Part shown: piece by piece, positions 22,201-37,200 of the stretch | How the letters are laid out: every line of letters starts with the position of its first letter | How positions within the stretch are numbered: position 1 is the stretch's first letter | Assembly (NCBI GenBank): GCA_033782935.1 | Contig: JAWQEG010001543.1 | Span: 328,501-392,500, forward strand | Reading direction: 5' to 3' | DNA: 64,000 bases | DNA from: Petrolisthes cinctipes | Lineage: Eukaryota > Arthropoda > Malacostraca > Decapoda > Porcellanidae | The notes under the pieces: model-generated | What the model was told of the DNA's origin: nothing | Database searches by the model: none | The model's input: only the letters and a program-made list of their open reading frames with translations | Position numbers and translations under genes: made by a program

Positions 22201-25200
22201 ACAGAAATTAGTGATACCGCATCTCATGACAGACTGAGTCAGCTTGTGTCCAGAGGATGCATCTTAGTTAACTCCATTCACATTCATTGTCGACTAAAGA
22301 TTATTATTCAACTTTGTTTGGGAATAATGTTACTGTACTCAGGAAAATTGTTATTGTACTGTACACTGTACATGTGTTTGATTATTGCCTTTAACAGATC
22401 ATCAACTCACTAGAAGGGAAGTATGGGTTCAAGAGGCACCACCGAGATGGCTATGGAACAGTGCTTGAAGATAAAAAGAGGAGGTACTACCACATTGCGG
22501 AAACCAAGGTCTGGGCCCTTACTTATTCTCCATTTCTGTTTAGTTGTTCATGTATTTATTTTGCACTGATCCTCGTACAGGGCAGACCTGGACACGTCTT
22601 GCAGGTGGCTCTAGTTATATATTGGCCAGATAATGAATATTAGCATCAAAGTCTTTCCTTATTAAGGGAGTAGTACTGTACAGTGTTGGTAAGTCTGGAG
22701 TAACTGATTCCTCCAAACTATTCCAAGCAACAGGACACCATTATTTTTGTTAATCTGGTCCAATTTCCTTGCATACTTTGGAGGAATCATGGCACTCTAA
22801 TGTATAGTTTAAGGCAGGGTGAAATTGCATTACTCATTTATGAAGTAGTTCAAAGTTGTTTTTTTTAACTGACCTTAATTCATAACAAGGAAAATTGTCT
22901 TCTATGTGGTTAGGAATAAAATTACTTGTATCAGTTGATGCTCTTTTTATGTACTGTAGTAATCAACAAGAGAACCAAGCATGATAATAATTACTGTACC
23001 AGTATGTGTAAGGAATCTTTTACAATATGAAGAGATGGTTTAATCATTCAAGCGCGGGGATATTCACGCTTGTCTACTCGTAAATCGTAAACAAACTTTG
23101 GCGGCTAGTAGCTTATAAACCACTAAACCTACATGAATAAATGATACATGATACATTATTGAAGTACAAACATTTTTCCTATCTCCTGATGTACTTGTAA
23201 AGCCTATATGGACATCTGTAGGATGGGTAGCTAGCTCAGAATGACCACCACTCAAAGCACACTTTTACACTCCTTTGACATAAATTCCATCCTCACACTC
23301 TCAGCGCATTAGCTAAACTGTGGGATTGGGCCATGAGAGGGCGAGGACTTGTGGTTTTGTGGCCAGCCAAGGCTGCTATCTACCTTGAGAAATTAAACTA
23401 TTTGGGAGCCGTGCAAATTTGAAAATTGCGTTGACGACCTATGTCGTTATTTTCGGTCACCACCACTTGTTGGTTTTGACGACATATGTCATCACCCACG
23501 GTTTTAAGGTTAATATTAAATTTTATAGTGTGTTCTATACCATGCAGACTATTTTTAGAATTCATTAAATAGATATCAACATTTTGACTACATATAATAA
23601 AACCCCTTTAGGAATAACCTTGATGAGAAATTATAGTGCTCTACCCTTTCATTGCCAGTGGTTTCTTCTCAATTCAATTAAATTATTTGAAGGTAATCAT
23701 GTACCAAGGTAAACTACAGTTCAGCTAAGAAAAAAGGTACTTAAAGACAATTAAATCCCTTAATGTTTTGTATTGTACTCTTGCATAATTTAATCATAGG
23801 TTACAATACAATAATAAGAAAGAGTATTGGATTAAGTCACTCTATGTTTCATACAGGAATTTGAGAAGATTGAATGCCAGTGGCCACTATTCTTCCTGTA
23901 CATGATCATTGAAGGAATGTTTAAGAGTAACGAGGACCAAGTGGAGGAATACAAGAAGAAACTCAAGCCCTTATTGAAGAGAGACAGATTCGGAGGTAGG
24001 TATTGTTGACCAATATTGAGTTTCTGTTTTGTCTCATACTTTACTCGAACATTGGGCCATATTAAAGAACATTCATGGTGCATACAATGGCTCCTTAGAA
24101 AAAGAATAGAGCCGACGTACCGCTACCACACCATCATCAACACCACAGATGTTCTTGCATACGACCCATTATACAATGTTCAATATCTGTAGATGAGTTT
24201 CCATTAGCTGTTAATTATTTAATAGATTCCATATTATATTTTACTTGTAAAGTCACATGCCATCATACATTCCTTAACTTGTACAGGAATCATGATTTTT
24301 TACTTGTGCAAAAATTATATTGTACAGCTGCAGGCTTTCAGATCTGAGAGTACTTGTATGTAGTTTACCAAGTATCCAGTTGTCTTTGGTGCTAGAGGTG
24401 GAATTGTATCATATATTTTTGTATTCACCATGTATCTTTAGAAATATACCATTAATTTGTGCCAGATGCTGTACCACATTAATTACTAAATATATGCCCC
24501 CCACCACCAGACCCTGTCATCCCAAAATACTACTACATACACAAAGACTACGTGGACTTTGAGAAAGCAGAACCAGGCTCGCAGGTCAGTTCATTAGTCT
24601 ATATTTGTGTACAGTATAAGGGGTATTATTAGATAATTGCCCCCGCTTGCCCAGCATAAATGGGATCAGGTAGAGACTTTTTTTTTTTTGCTTTATAATC
24701 TACATCTATATGTATCTTTGTCCATTGGTTAGCATGCCTTCTTCTATTCTGGAAGATTCTGAGAAGAAGCGTTACCTTGATCACATCCGTACAGTGACAT
24801 TCCGTGAGGCTCGTAATGTGGGAGCAGCTTTTATAATTCGTTCTAGGGTTGTTCTGAGGCTTAAGCGAACCGAGGATTTTGTGTAAAGAAATTGGAGGAA
24901 AGCCATTGAAGACTGCGAGACTGAGTTTCGCGGTGGCTAGCCTGAATGGTTGTCTCAGGAATCCAACAACATCTTCCTTGAAACTTCAAGACGCCGGAAG
25001 AAAGTTGTTCCAAAGTTGCTAAAGAAATCCTTGTCCGTCAAAACAAATAGATCAGTTGCCATGCTGTGTACCGGCTGAGGATTCAAGAAGGTTTAAAACC
25101 GTGGCATGAGTTAGCCAAACCTCGAAAGACGGAGCTGAACATCGAGGATTGTCATTGGTTTTGCAATTTCTTGTGTGAATGGTTTGAGGAGGATTTTCTG

Positions 25201-28200
25201 CACCTGGTGGTGAGTGACGAATTCTTCGATCGTGCTACTCAGAAACCAAATTCTTAAAATGACGTCATATGGTCGAAAACTCCTGATGAGATTCCCGATG
25301 AAGAGAGGTACCGTGAAGTCGTGAAGTTCCCAGACTGTGTTGGTGTGTTCATTTTTTCACCTGGTGTGTTCATTTTTTCAGCAAGAAATTAATCTGGATC
25401 ATCAAGCCACACAGAAACAGCTGGGATGGGCCCTACTTCCAATCTGTGATTCTCTCACTGCATGCGATTCCTTTCATGAAAGACCCTACCTGTGCTCTGG
25501 ATGTGCAAGAGGCTACATTTCTTCACGACAAAGCACCTTGCATGAAGGCCCTCGCAACTCAACGCCTTCTCAAAGACAACGAGATCGACTTTTTCGGAAA
25601 CGACGAATAGCCCAGCAATTCACCTGACTTCAATGTTTTTGAGCAAGTGGTTGTGATCAAGGAGGATCGAGTTGAAAGTCTAACACTGCAGGAGTTCATT
25701 CATCGCTGTTTTTCTCATGCCGTTTTGGAGGAGAAAGTCAACGAAGTGCTTCAAATATGAGTGATGACGCTGCACTTTTCGAGTTGCTTCTACAGTCCTA
25801 CCTAGGCCGAATTCAAGCTGTTCGTGAGGCGCATGGAGAAGTCACAGCTTATTGAATTTTGTACGTATAAACTTGCAAATAAAATCCCTAAACATTAATA
25901 CGAATTCACTTATGTACAGCTGCGCACAGATGACTGAAGGCCACCACGTCCACCAACATGCTAATGTTGTATCTGGTAACAGTGGAAGTATGACCTGGAC
26001 TGAAATTCGGTCATCTGCTCAGGCAAAACAAACTCAATGAAAATTTTTCACCATGAAGATTCAACTGTTTTTAACTGTTTTAGAAACTATATCATGCATG
26101 TTGGTGGATGAGGTGGCCTCGAGTCGTCTGCTCGCAACTGTACCTCTTCTAGTATAGTCAGAGCAAGAGGAGGGGGTGCAATCATTTAATAACACCCTGT
26201 ATACAACATGAAACTGATGCACTAGATGACTCGTCTATCACAATTAATATATATGATGAAAGTACAATTTGTCCATACAAAAAGTGGATGGTATCCTTAT
26301 TGATTCATATTCATAAGGGCAGTTCACTCGAATTTTAACAATGATTAATGAAGATTTGTCAAGGTTTCAGAGTATTTCTCTGGGATCTCTCTTTATTGCC
26401 AAAACACTAGAGATTTACTTGATATTGTATTGTATCTTACTAAAATGCTGTACTGTACATTGTAAGTTTTTATTACAGTGTCTCTAAATAAAGTATTTGT
26501 TCACAGAGTCGTCAGCCAAGCACAGAGGGGACCCCCAAGAATTTGTTCCTGTGGGGTCAGAGTGTGTGGATCATTGCCTCTCTACTGATGGATGACCTCC
26601 TCCACATTAACGAACTTGATTTGATCCGTCGCCATCTCCCCTCCTACAACCGCCCACGCAAGGGAGGACGATACTCTGCATTCCAAGTAGGTGGTCATAA
26701 ACTCTTTTATTTTTTTGTCCTTCCACTTGTTATTAGTATGATAAGATTAATACTCTTACCCATGGATGACTCACATGTGCATCATAGAAAACCTTTCCTG
26801 AACTGTTACGCCCTAACTTTAATAACAGGTGCCATACATATGAAGCCAAGATAAGACCTAGGGCCATACATACAGACATGGTTATGCAAATGTAAAGCAC
26901 CGATGGACTGAATCAGAAATGACAAAATATAGTATAATGCACACCTGAGCCATCGAGCGTGAGAGGATCAGGAATCTTATTAACAAAGCAAAGGGATATA
27001 TTGTACCTTGTTGTGTCTAGGTATTATCACCACATAATGAGGAAGGTGTATTACTGCCCAGCCATGCATACTAAGAGCTGTGTACTGGAAACATTAAAAT
27101 GCAAGTATCTGGTAATCTATCTCTTGTGAACAAAATCGTTTAGAGTCAATGTTCAACCTCACTTCAAGAGGATTTGTTTGGTGCAGTTTCTCCCCTTGTT
27201 TTAATACCACTATAAGCCTTAGTTTGAGTATGATTAGGTATATAGGTTTTTTTATCTTATGGATTTTAATGAGGTTTTATTAATGTCAAATTTCCTCACA
27301 GCAGCCTTAGGATATTTTTATTTTATTTTCAATCTTCATAATCTTTAAGTTTACAGGGTGTAGATAATATATATTTATTTATATGGTATATAAAGAGCTT
27401 ATACTGATAGTTACTGCATAAATAAAGTTTTTGTGTGATTGTTCACTTTAAGGTGTATTTTAAAATTAGTTTGATATTGGAGCATAATTTTCCTACTATA
27501 GTAAAAAAAGAAGTGTACAATTGTTGAACAGTGTTCTGCCCCATGTTGCTGTGACTAGTAAAGGTATCTGTGGTGGTGAACAGGCCAAATAAACTTGGCA
27601 AATAAGTTTGAACTGAGGGTTCCAATAAAGTCATTTTGTCAGTAAATTTCAATAATTAACTACAGGTTACTTTTTGCTTTGTTAATTATAATAAAGTTAC
27701 CAGATATCTGCACTTATTAAAACACTTGGGAGCAGTAGTTTGTTCCATAAATGTACTAAAGTTTTGGGCATCGGTGTTGAAACAAGGAATTATTATTGTT
27801 ATTTATTAAACCTTACTGGAAACATTCTTAAAGCATTGTCAGATAGTATAGATTGTAGCCGAACCTTTTTACAGAGGTACTGTATGATTATTGTACACAT
27901 ATCTCATGACTAACTGTACAGCTCTGCTCTCCTGCATTACACACCAGAATAAATTACAGATATTTGAAGTCTTTATGACATCGTAAAATGAGTAGTCTCT
28001 TGTCAACAGATTGGTGTGAATCTGATTCCTCCAAAATATATCAAGAAACAGGCTACCTCAGTATACAGTATCAGTAGGGAATGTGTTTATAGACATAGTT
28101 TTGAGGACTCTGTAGCCCTCCATTTCACCAAGTAGAGATTACCCCCTTAATAAGTCAGTAACAGATTGGTGGGATTCTGATTCCTCCAAAATATATCAAG

Positions 28201-31200
28201 AAACAGGCTACCTCAGTTTACAGTATCAGCAGGAAATGTGTTTATAGGCATAGTTTTGAGGCCTCCAGTTCACCAAGTAGAGCTTACCCCCTTAATAAGT
28301 CCCATAACATAGGATATTGTTTTAGTTTCACACATCAAAAGTACTATATAGGAATTCAAAGTTTTGTGAAAAGGATGATGGGTATTGCTAGCCAGGCTAT
28401 ACAGAAGTTTATGCACCAGTTTCACGGCGGCTTATACAATCACTGGTAAATATCAGATTGTTTTGTCTTGGATAGTATATACACAATAGCTGAGTTTGCA
28501 TTCAGTGTCCCTCTATTATATCTCTATTTTTACATTGCATATCTCACCACTATCCTGTTCAAAAATCTATTTCCCCTCCCATATTTTTATATACTAACAG
28601 TGTTCAGTAAATATTTTTCCTTGGTTTAATCAGGGTTTTAAAGTAGAATATGTATTGCTTTTACCCTTAGTCATTGCCAGTAGAGTATTCAGTGCTTTTT
28701 ATATATTTATACCCTTCATACCCCATCCCCTCACTTGTGTTCATCTACTGGTTCCTCCTCACTGTGGCAAATAAAGTTCCCTCAGTATGTTTTAGTAAAG
28801 AATCAGTAACTTCCAATACACTGACGACTTCCCTGGCTTCTAAAGTATAGCCAAAGATAAATAATGCTATTTTCTTCTGTAAGGAGAATGTAGAAGTAGA
28901 TTTAGATGATAAATAGTATACAGTACAGGTAGATATGTACTGTGCAGTATTTTAAGACTTCATACACAGAACAGTAAATGATAAGCATTTTGTCGACTAC
29001 CCATTGTGTGCAGTGTTTCAGAATTGTTTATGAGTGAATTGGCATTGGTGAAGTGTCAATAAGTTATCTTCATTAAAAAGGTTTGATTTTATAGTCATGC
29101 AAAGTTTATTTGTTAACACTGAACACATGAATGGGAAAAGCTAGACTGTATTATGATTTATACAGTAATTATTGAACCAAGGGTCGTGGGCAAGAACATT
29201 TGTGGTGTTGACGATGGCGTGGTACAGGGTTGATGACTCCAAAACCACACAAACCTCAGAGTCATCCATTGTACCTGTACCATGCAATTGTCAACACCAC
29301 AGATATTCTTGTCTAAGGCCTTAAGAAATATCTGTGATGAATGCAGATACTGAACTATATGTTGGTGACTGGGAAGGCTGAAATGTATTGTTAGGGAGGA
29401 GTAGAACAAATAGCAGCTACAGTACTGTAAAATTGGCTCACAGTGCTAGTCATTTACATACAAGGCTGATTTCCTTGATTGCTTAGCTTTAATACACAAA
29501 TTAATGTGATTTATGGATAGAAAATATTGTAGGAAAAAGTTGAGAGCCATGTTTTAAATGTAGACAAATGTGAACAGTTGTACATATTTATTAGTGAATA
29601 GTCTCCAGTGTACAGTCACGCCCAGTAGTTCTGCAACACCTTCAAATGAATCAGCCTCAAAAAATTATGCAAAACCATAGCTGTTGATCTCTTAAGATAT
29701 TTGTTCATACGATTCACTCAATGACTCACTTTTATTCATCTGATGCCGGACTTTTGATCATGACTGTACGCAATGCAATATATAACCACACACTTCTCTT
29801 AATATAATACTAAACCATTTTAATGTGCATGGACAGTTGGTTCCACACAACATATGGTTCAAGGAATATGAGTGATTCATTCATCCATCTTTCAGAGTGG
29901 TTTGATGTGATGAAGTATATATTTGGAATAAAATACATACTGTACATAAATAATGAATAGTTGCAATATTAGATCATGGCTTATTTTCACAGGATTCGGT
30001 AACTACACGTAGCTCCCGGTGCAAGTAGCTGCATTTGTTTGATATGAAAATGACCTAACAGTTGCATTTTAGTCTTACTTAGAAGTCATATAATGTAAGA
30101 GGGTAATTACTTTATTTGTCCTATGTGAGAAAACATAAGGACTGTACAGCCTTTGATGCTCTTACTGTAATTGCTAATTTTGATTGAACAGCCATGAAAA
30201 AAAATGTGAATTGTTGATGATAACTATTAAAACCAAAATTACCTCATTTACCATAAATAAAATTAAGTCTCTCCTGTTATATGGCTCCTTACTTTTTAGT
30301 AGAATGTTTCTGATGCAGTTGATTATGAGACAGTTTCCATGATTATCCAGAGGACCAGATGATAATTATTTACCGTAGATAGTAGTGGCAGTATATGAAC
30401 AAAAAGAGGTAATGCACCCTCGTTCCACTTCTTTCATTTATTAATACTGTTACCGCTTCAGGAAGGAATACTGTTGTACTGTACTATTACTACAGATTAC
30501 AAATGGTGATGTTATACATTACCTCATAAAATGCAAGTACAGTACAGTATGTAGTTTTCCTTTGCTGAATATAATTGTCCAGCATTAACCGAGATTCATT
30601 TTCTACAGTACAGTATTTGGAAAAGTTGGTGTTGTACCTCTTCTTGTTTAATTAATATTGTACCCCTTCATGTGTGATGCTTCCTATTACTTCTGAACTA
30701 AGATATTTTCACTGACTGGAGGCTACTTATTCCCACACACTGTGCCAAGAAATTGACTACAGGTATCTCAGTTTGGGTGTCTGTTTTACAGCACAGTTGG
30801 GGTGGAATTGGTGGCCTCCATTTGCTGGCCATAACTTTCTTCCTGTAACGAGAAACACTGATACCACAGAGTGTATGAATACCAAAACACTCGCTATACC
30901 TGTCCCATGTGGAAGATGTCAGAGTATGGTCATAAGAACCTCATGTTTATATTAGTTTTTCTTTCACTTGGCTGTGATATGATGTTCCTGCCTGTTTTGT
31001 AGATTCTCTTTAAGGCGGATTCTGTTGCCAGGTGGCATTATATCACTTACACTGATCCCATAAACTAAACCAAACTGTGTGATAAGGATATGAGATGATA
31101 TTGACCACTGTACAAGGACACATGGGATTGCATGAAGCGTCCTCCCTTCAAACCTCGGAAGACACTAACATAACATGAATTAGTTTTGTAACCTTCTTTA

Positions 31201-34200
31201 TTACATTATTTATCACTTACATTTTTAGGTATATTCAGTAGTGACCCACTTTTAGTTTCTTAGCTATATCCAATAGTGTCACACTTCTTTACTTTTATAG
31301 ACAGTACCTTGCAGTGGAGATAATTCAGGTCTTATGCCTTTGCCACTTACCAAACTTTGCATCTTATCGGACACATGGGCAATATACAGATATAATGAAA
31401 ACTATCGTTACTCAGGGGTAAAATAAATATGAAAACGAACACCACGTTGGCTGCTTTATGCAGTACATGCAAATCAATGGAATTATGACTTCAAAGACAA
31501 GAAATACTATTTAAATTCCATCCATAACCAACATTAATCAGTACAACATAATGATACTGTAATAGGTTTCTGTAGACCTGCACAGTCATGAACAAATGTT
31601 ATTGTTCTTCCTAACCATATTCATATTATGATAGAGTAGTAACCATGTTTTTCTGGAAGATGTAACATTTGTGCAGTTTCGTCTATGTGCTCTCTGTACT
31701 GCTTCACTAGTATACCTTTTCTTCTCTGCTGAGTAATACATGATCATATCTGAGTTAGGAGTTCTCAGAAGGAAGCTGAACGGACAGTTCTTACACATGT
31801 GACCGTACATCTGACTACTGTACACCAAGCGTAAGCCCCATTTTAATTACTGAAGCAGGCGTTAATTAATATTTATTCTGTCATTGTTGGAGTCTTAGAG
31901 GATGTACTATATCAAAGGAAGGTAAAAAATGAATGAGTGGTATGGATTGTGAATATATATTTATGGGAGAAACACACCAATGCCTGAGGATGTTATTTAC
32001 CTGAAAGTTTCAGCTCATAGTCACCTCAGACCAGAAGAAGTTTCCGGCCCTCAAGCATATAATTGTGCTTAGTCCGTATGGGTTTGAGTTCCGCCCTGAT
32101 GCCTTGTCAGTCTTGTTTTACCTAAAACTATACACTGTACAGGATCAGGATAACAAAAGGGCCAAAGGTTATAATTTAATATGTAATTTCAGTTGCTAAT
32201 AATGCTTATCTGTAGAAAAGTTTGCCTGAATGTAAAGACAATATGTGTGATGTGTGTTTCTCAGACATTTTTTCCTTATAAATGTTATACAGTAATTTAT
32301 ATGGTTTTACATAAATTTTATGTTGAATAATTATGTAATAATGTAATTGCATTTTGCACATCATTAGCACTGCCCTTATCAGTAACTTTACTGTTTTAAT
32401 ATAGCATGAATGATGTGTCAAGAATTTTCCATTTTTTGTATTTTTTTATGTAGATACATGAAAGTTGAACATTCCTTTTCCATATTTTACCAAGCGATCA
32501 AGGTACATTGTGAAGGTAAGGTGAGGGAGTGTCCAAACTTACTATTGTTGAGTAACCCACTCGAGTGTCACACGTTATTACCTTCACTGTGGCACCCCAC
32601 CCAACTTTAATGACCCACAGTCTCCACCCCACTAGATTAAAGCTGGCCAACTCTTAGTACCCACCACAGTAAAATGGGCTGATTCACCATACCCACCTCA
32701 AGCAATATTGACCAATTCTCTGTATCCTAGCATCAGAGTACAACTAACTAACTTATAGTACCCACATGAGTAAATTTGGTTGATTCACAGTACTCACACA
32801 CGGGAAAATGAGCCAATTCCACTACCCTTTATAATAAAACTAGCTGACTCACAGATGACTCACAATATCAACTCATCAAAGTAGATTGAGCTGATTTACT
32901 ATTACACTCACCTCGGTCTCCTCATAAGGGAATATAATAAATTCCTATGGTCTTATTTCACCACTACTGATTCCTCCAGATGATGCCAGGAAACATACCT
33001 GCTGTACTAGTACTGTACATTATTATATGAATTTGGAATCTGGATTGTAGCATAGTTCGAAGGAATAAGTAACCCTCTAGTTCCCCAACAAGATTTTACC
33101 TCCTAAAAACTCTGTTCCATCTGTGTGAAAAAGAGTTATCAAGATTATTCAACATTGATAGAAATTAACACTTGTTCCATACCACATTTTGTTATTCAAT
33201 AGAGGGCTCAGAGACCTGGAAAACACTCCCTATTAAAGAAGCCTAAATTCACAATACCATGAAGTCACAAATTACAAAAATAAAAACACACACATCACAA
33301 AATTGTGTGTACTTAGGAAGCTACAACATTTCAGCCTTTCCTCGGCCACAGCTAGGTCAGAGCATTGTAGCTTCCTTAAAACATTATTGTGATGTGTGGG
33401 TGTTTTGTTTTGCCATTCCCTTTTTCTACAATTATTTCTTAATTACTACATTACTATCCCTCCCTGAATTGATTTAGTGTAGCTTCATTTACCATCTGTA
33501 TAATAATTTTCACCCAATTAAGGGGGTAGTACAGTTATGAACAAATAATTCCTCCATACTATTCCAAACAACAATATTTTTATCAATCTGGTCCTGTTTC
33601 CTGGAATATTTTGAAGAAATTAAGGTACTCTAATGTACCAGAAGTGTATTACCCCTTTAATATATTACTCTTTGCCCTCCTTTAATTATTACAATATTAT
33701 CCCTCCCAGACTTGATATCCTGAAGCTTCATTTACCATCCATGTAATAATGCTCACACATTTATTATACTGCTTTATGCCCTTCTTGTATATCCAGTATA
33801 CAGATTACAATATCTTTGAATGAATTCAAATTATTGACTTAAATTGTACATTGTATTATTGTGTAATATTGATTTCCCTTAATAATTGTTATAGGACCTA
33901 ATAGAGACTGCACATTATTGATTATGTTGTCTATATACTGTGGAGTTTTTGGCATTCTTACTTACTCAGCTCCTTCATATGTTAGTAATTATCACTGTGA
34001 CATCTTATCTCGGTCCTTGATTCTTACTTATATTCGAGTCATATGTCTAAACCTTGCATCCTGGTCTCATTAAAGGTTCAAGTTTTCTGATGTATCACTG
34101 AACCAGTTCCAACAGTTATTTTGGCCACAAATATTGAGACATTTTTGTACTGTGTCAGACAGTTGAAGCAGGCTTGGATGCACTTGTTCAATCGCAACTC

Positions 34201-37200
34201 TTCTTTATTTGGATTGCGTTTTCTCACCTTCATCTCGCTGTATTAACTGGTTCGCTTCTCACTGTCACATTTGCCAAACTAGTTTTGGATTATTGATGCC
34301 TTCAGAGCTTGCTTATCCCCCTTCTTCTATATGGTTGCAGACATAAATTTGTGGTAAGGCAGAGATGCAGAAAGTGTTAGACCTATGACAGTGTATTCAT
34401 AGGCACTGCTTGTAATGATGCACCTGGAGCACATAACTGTACAGCACTGTGAATGGTACTGTACTAGTTAACAAACACCAGGTGGTAGGTACTAGGTAGT
34501 GGAATTCCAGAGACCAAGGGTGGTATTATTAAGTTGCTCCCTGGAGGAAAAGTTCTCTTCATCTCTCAATTCCTATTATTTTGCAATACATATTGAGCAA
34601 CAATGAGCCTTTTCCTCGAAAAAGAAGTTTAATAATATGAACCCCCCAGTATCTTACAGTTTGGCTGTACCATGGGTTTATGTCTGCAACTTTACCTTTG
34701 CTATTTCTTTCGCATGGAATTATTCATATCTTGTGTACAAGCAAGCATTGGTTTTCCTGATATTTGATTGGGTTCTATATATAGGTGTGTTAGTGTCTTG
34801 TCTTCTGTCTTGTAAACTAAATATTACTACTGTACTGTACTCTGTATTCACTTAGTATCAGTCAAGTCTGGTTTTTGTGTATGTAACAACTTGTGCATCT
34901 TTTTCATGTTTTTCTTTATTTCTCACATAAATTTTTAGTCTTACAAATCTCATGGAACCTTTGCCTTTTTTTCGCCCCTTTGTAGAGCAAGACCAGCAAA
35001 GTAAGTACTGTACAAATCTCTTGGTTCTTTAGCTAGTTGTAGCACGAACTGGTCAGTGGTGTCTGTGGTCCATACTGTATATACTGTACACATCAGCAAG
35101 GCCTGTGCAGTCACAAACTAGAGCTGTGCAACATAAGCAGCTTGGTAACAGACACAGATGCTGAGAGGCTCTGTGGCATTTTGTGGCCAATGGCTTATGG
35201 CTGTCAGATACTGAATCCAATTTTCAAGCATTGTATAAAATAATGTCACTATGGCTCTGTTAATATAAAGGATTGTTTTCATAGTTATTTTGCAACTGTC
35301 GACAGTCTCTTTATTCAGAGCTTCAAAAAAAATACCCGAAAATCAGTTTCAGTTACTGACTTCAGGACTGTACACATTAGAGAACCTGTGCCTTCATCAT
35401 CCCTAAGGTTAAATTGACTGTTCCTATTTACCTCAGATCATAGTGGGCTCGGAATATTAATATGAATAATAGATTATGCAGTATATCATTAGGTGCATGA
35501 ATAGATAATTTCAGTTTCTTTGAGTTTTTCATGGACTGCCATTTGGTTAACACTGAGCATGAGGTGTCCATGGGTGCATCATGATTAAACCATTTTTGCC
35601 GTGTGGACAGATACCAGTTTCCATTCTGTGAAGCACCATGATTATGAGGAATGGCTTTTACTCTATTGGCAATGTAGCACTCTGGCCCTTATATAGAAAA
35701 AGTCATTGGCATCACCTAAACCATGACCTTAAATACATGTGGCCCTATGTTGGTGCCTCTACAAAGCTCCCTAGAAAGAAATGTTGTCATCAGAGTCTGA
35801 GCCTCTCTTTCCCTTTATCGTGTTGCCTCCATACGCATGACCATCAGGTACCCATTCCTTTCACACAGCTTGTATCACTTCGCTGTTATGTTCTCAGATG
35901 TTTCGTCAATAATCTTAATGTGTTAACGATGATTGGCATTGCGTCTGTTTTACTTGTTAGTGAGATTTACTAGATGTGTATTATGCAGTGTATATCAGCC
36001 TGAGTCTACTCATTAGATGTACTGTATATAGAATGCTAGCTTCAGGATTCTGTGTTGGTAATTTAATAGCACAGAGTGTCTTTTATGAACAGTATACCAT
36101 AATTATACGTGTTTGCTGTGCTATTAACTGGCATTATAGGAAATGTATAGGTAGTACACATAAACTAAATGGAAAATATTTTCTATATAGTTATAATTCT
36201 CTTACAGTCTGTTAAATGTAGAATAGCAAGGAAAACCCCACACAACTTCTTATTAGAGGTGTATTATTACAAAGGAATTTTTCAATGTTTTAGCTCCATC
36301 TTTCTTGGACCCTCTTCAGGTACTGTAATGACAGGTGGAAAGTAGAGACACTTATTTATGTGTGGATGTGGCAAGGTTGGGGAAAGGATGGAAGATGAAG
36401 CAGTAGGTGGTGGACAGGGAACAGAGTGTGTGGGAGAGAGAAATAGAAACAAAGAGGAAAACAGAAAGAAATATTATAGTCAGGGACAAAGAAGGGAAAG
36501 AGGGGAGAGGGAAAAAGGGGGAGAGAATGGAAGAGTGGGAGATAGAGGAGACTGACCATCAGTAATGCAGGAGTGTTACTAAGACCTGTGGTGTAATGTA
36601 TTGTATGTATATTTTTCGTTATTCATACATAACTAGACCATAATCCTGTCCAGAGTACCTACAAGAGATATGTCTGTTTTGTGAACAGTAGACAAAAAAA
36701 TTTCTGTGACATTGGTGTAAACGGAACATGTCTTTGGTCTTAGAGTGAACAGTACTGTAATTCTCCCCCACTGGTAATCGCCGTGCCACACACCCCCAAC
36801 ACTCAGACACCACACATCACACATATGCACTCCCATACACACACTCGATATATCACTCTACAATTATATCACCTTAATGACCATTATGAAGTCGATAGGC
36901 GTTAAGCCCCAATAAACACCACCAACCCATGCCACACCCACACATAAATACATTGTCACTATACTGTACTTCCCACTTGTCAGTACAGAACCTGAAGAGT
37001 GTCCAAGTTATCCTGAATTGTACACCCGTTTGGAAGTTATGTGTGTGTTGCCTTACCAATATACCTCAATACAAGTAGCTAACTACAGCATATACTCAAG
37101 ACTGAGCTAAAGTAACAAAACACAGTTAAATATAGGAATTGTATATCCTTTCATCCTCAACACTGTGTCCACGAATAATAATTACAGTAGTGTATCATCT

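Larger units (their letters stand above)
19639..22397. other. Introns 2-6: no separate features
   Basis: These short introns (235-740 bases) hold no recognised repeat or gene apart from the 52-bp palindrome in intron 5. Confidence 0.6.
28295..33517. other. Intron 10, middle part
   Basis: No host coding exon fits the PHKB frame here. I see old foldback traces at 28,741-28,840 (GGTTCCTCCTCACTGTGGCA), 30,716-30,830 and 32,960-33,110 (GATTCCTCCAGATGATGCCA with the inverse CATAGTTCGAAGGAATAAG), all variants of the core shared by families A-D. The word TACTGTAC and its overlaps are frequent. Confidence 0.55.

Noticed and set aside
36356..36559. Gly/Glu/Arg-rich frames on both strands
   Set aside because: Explained by purine-rich low complexity in intron 10.
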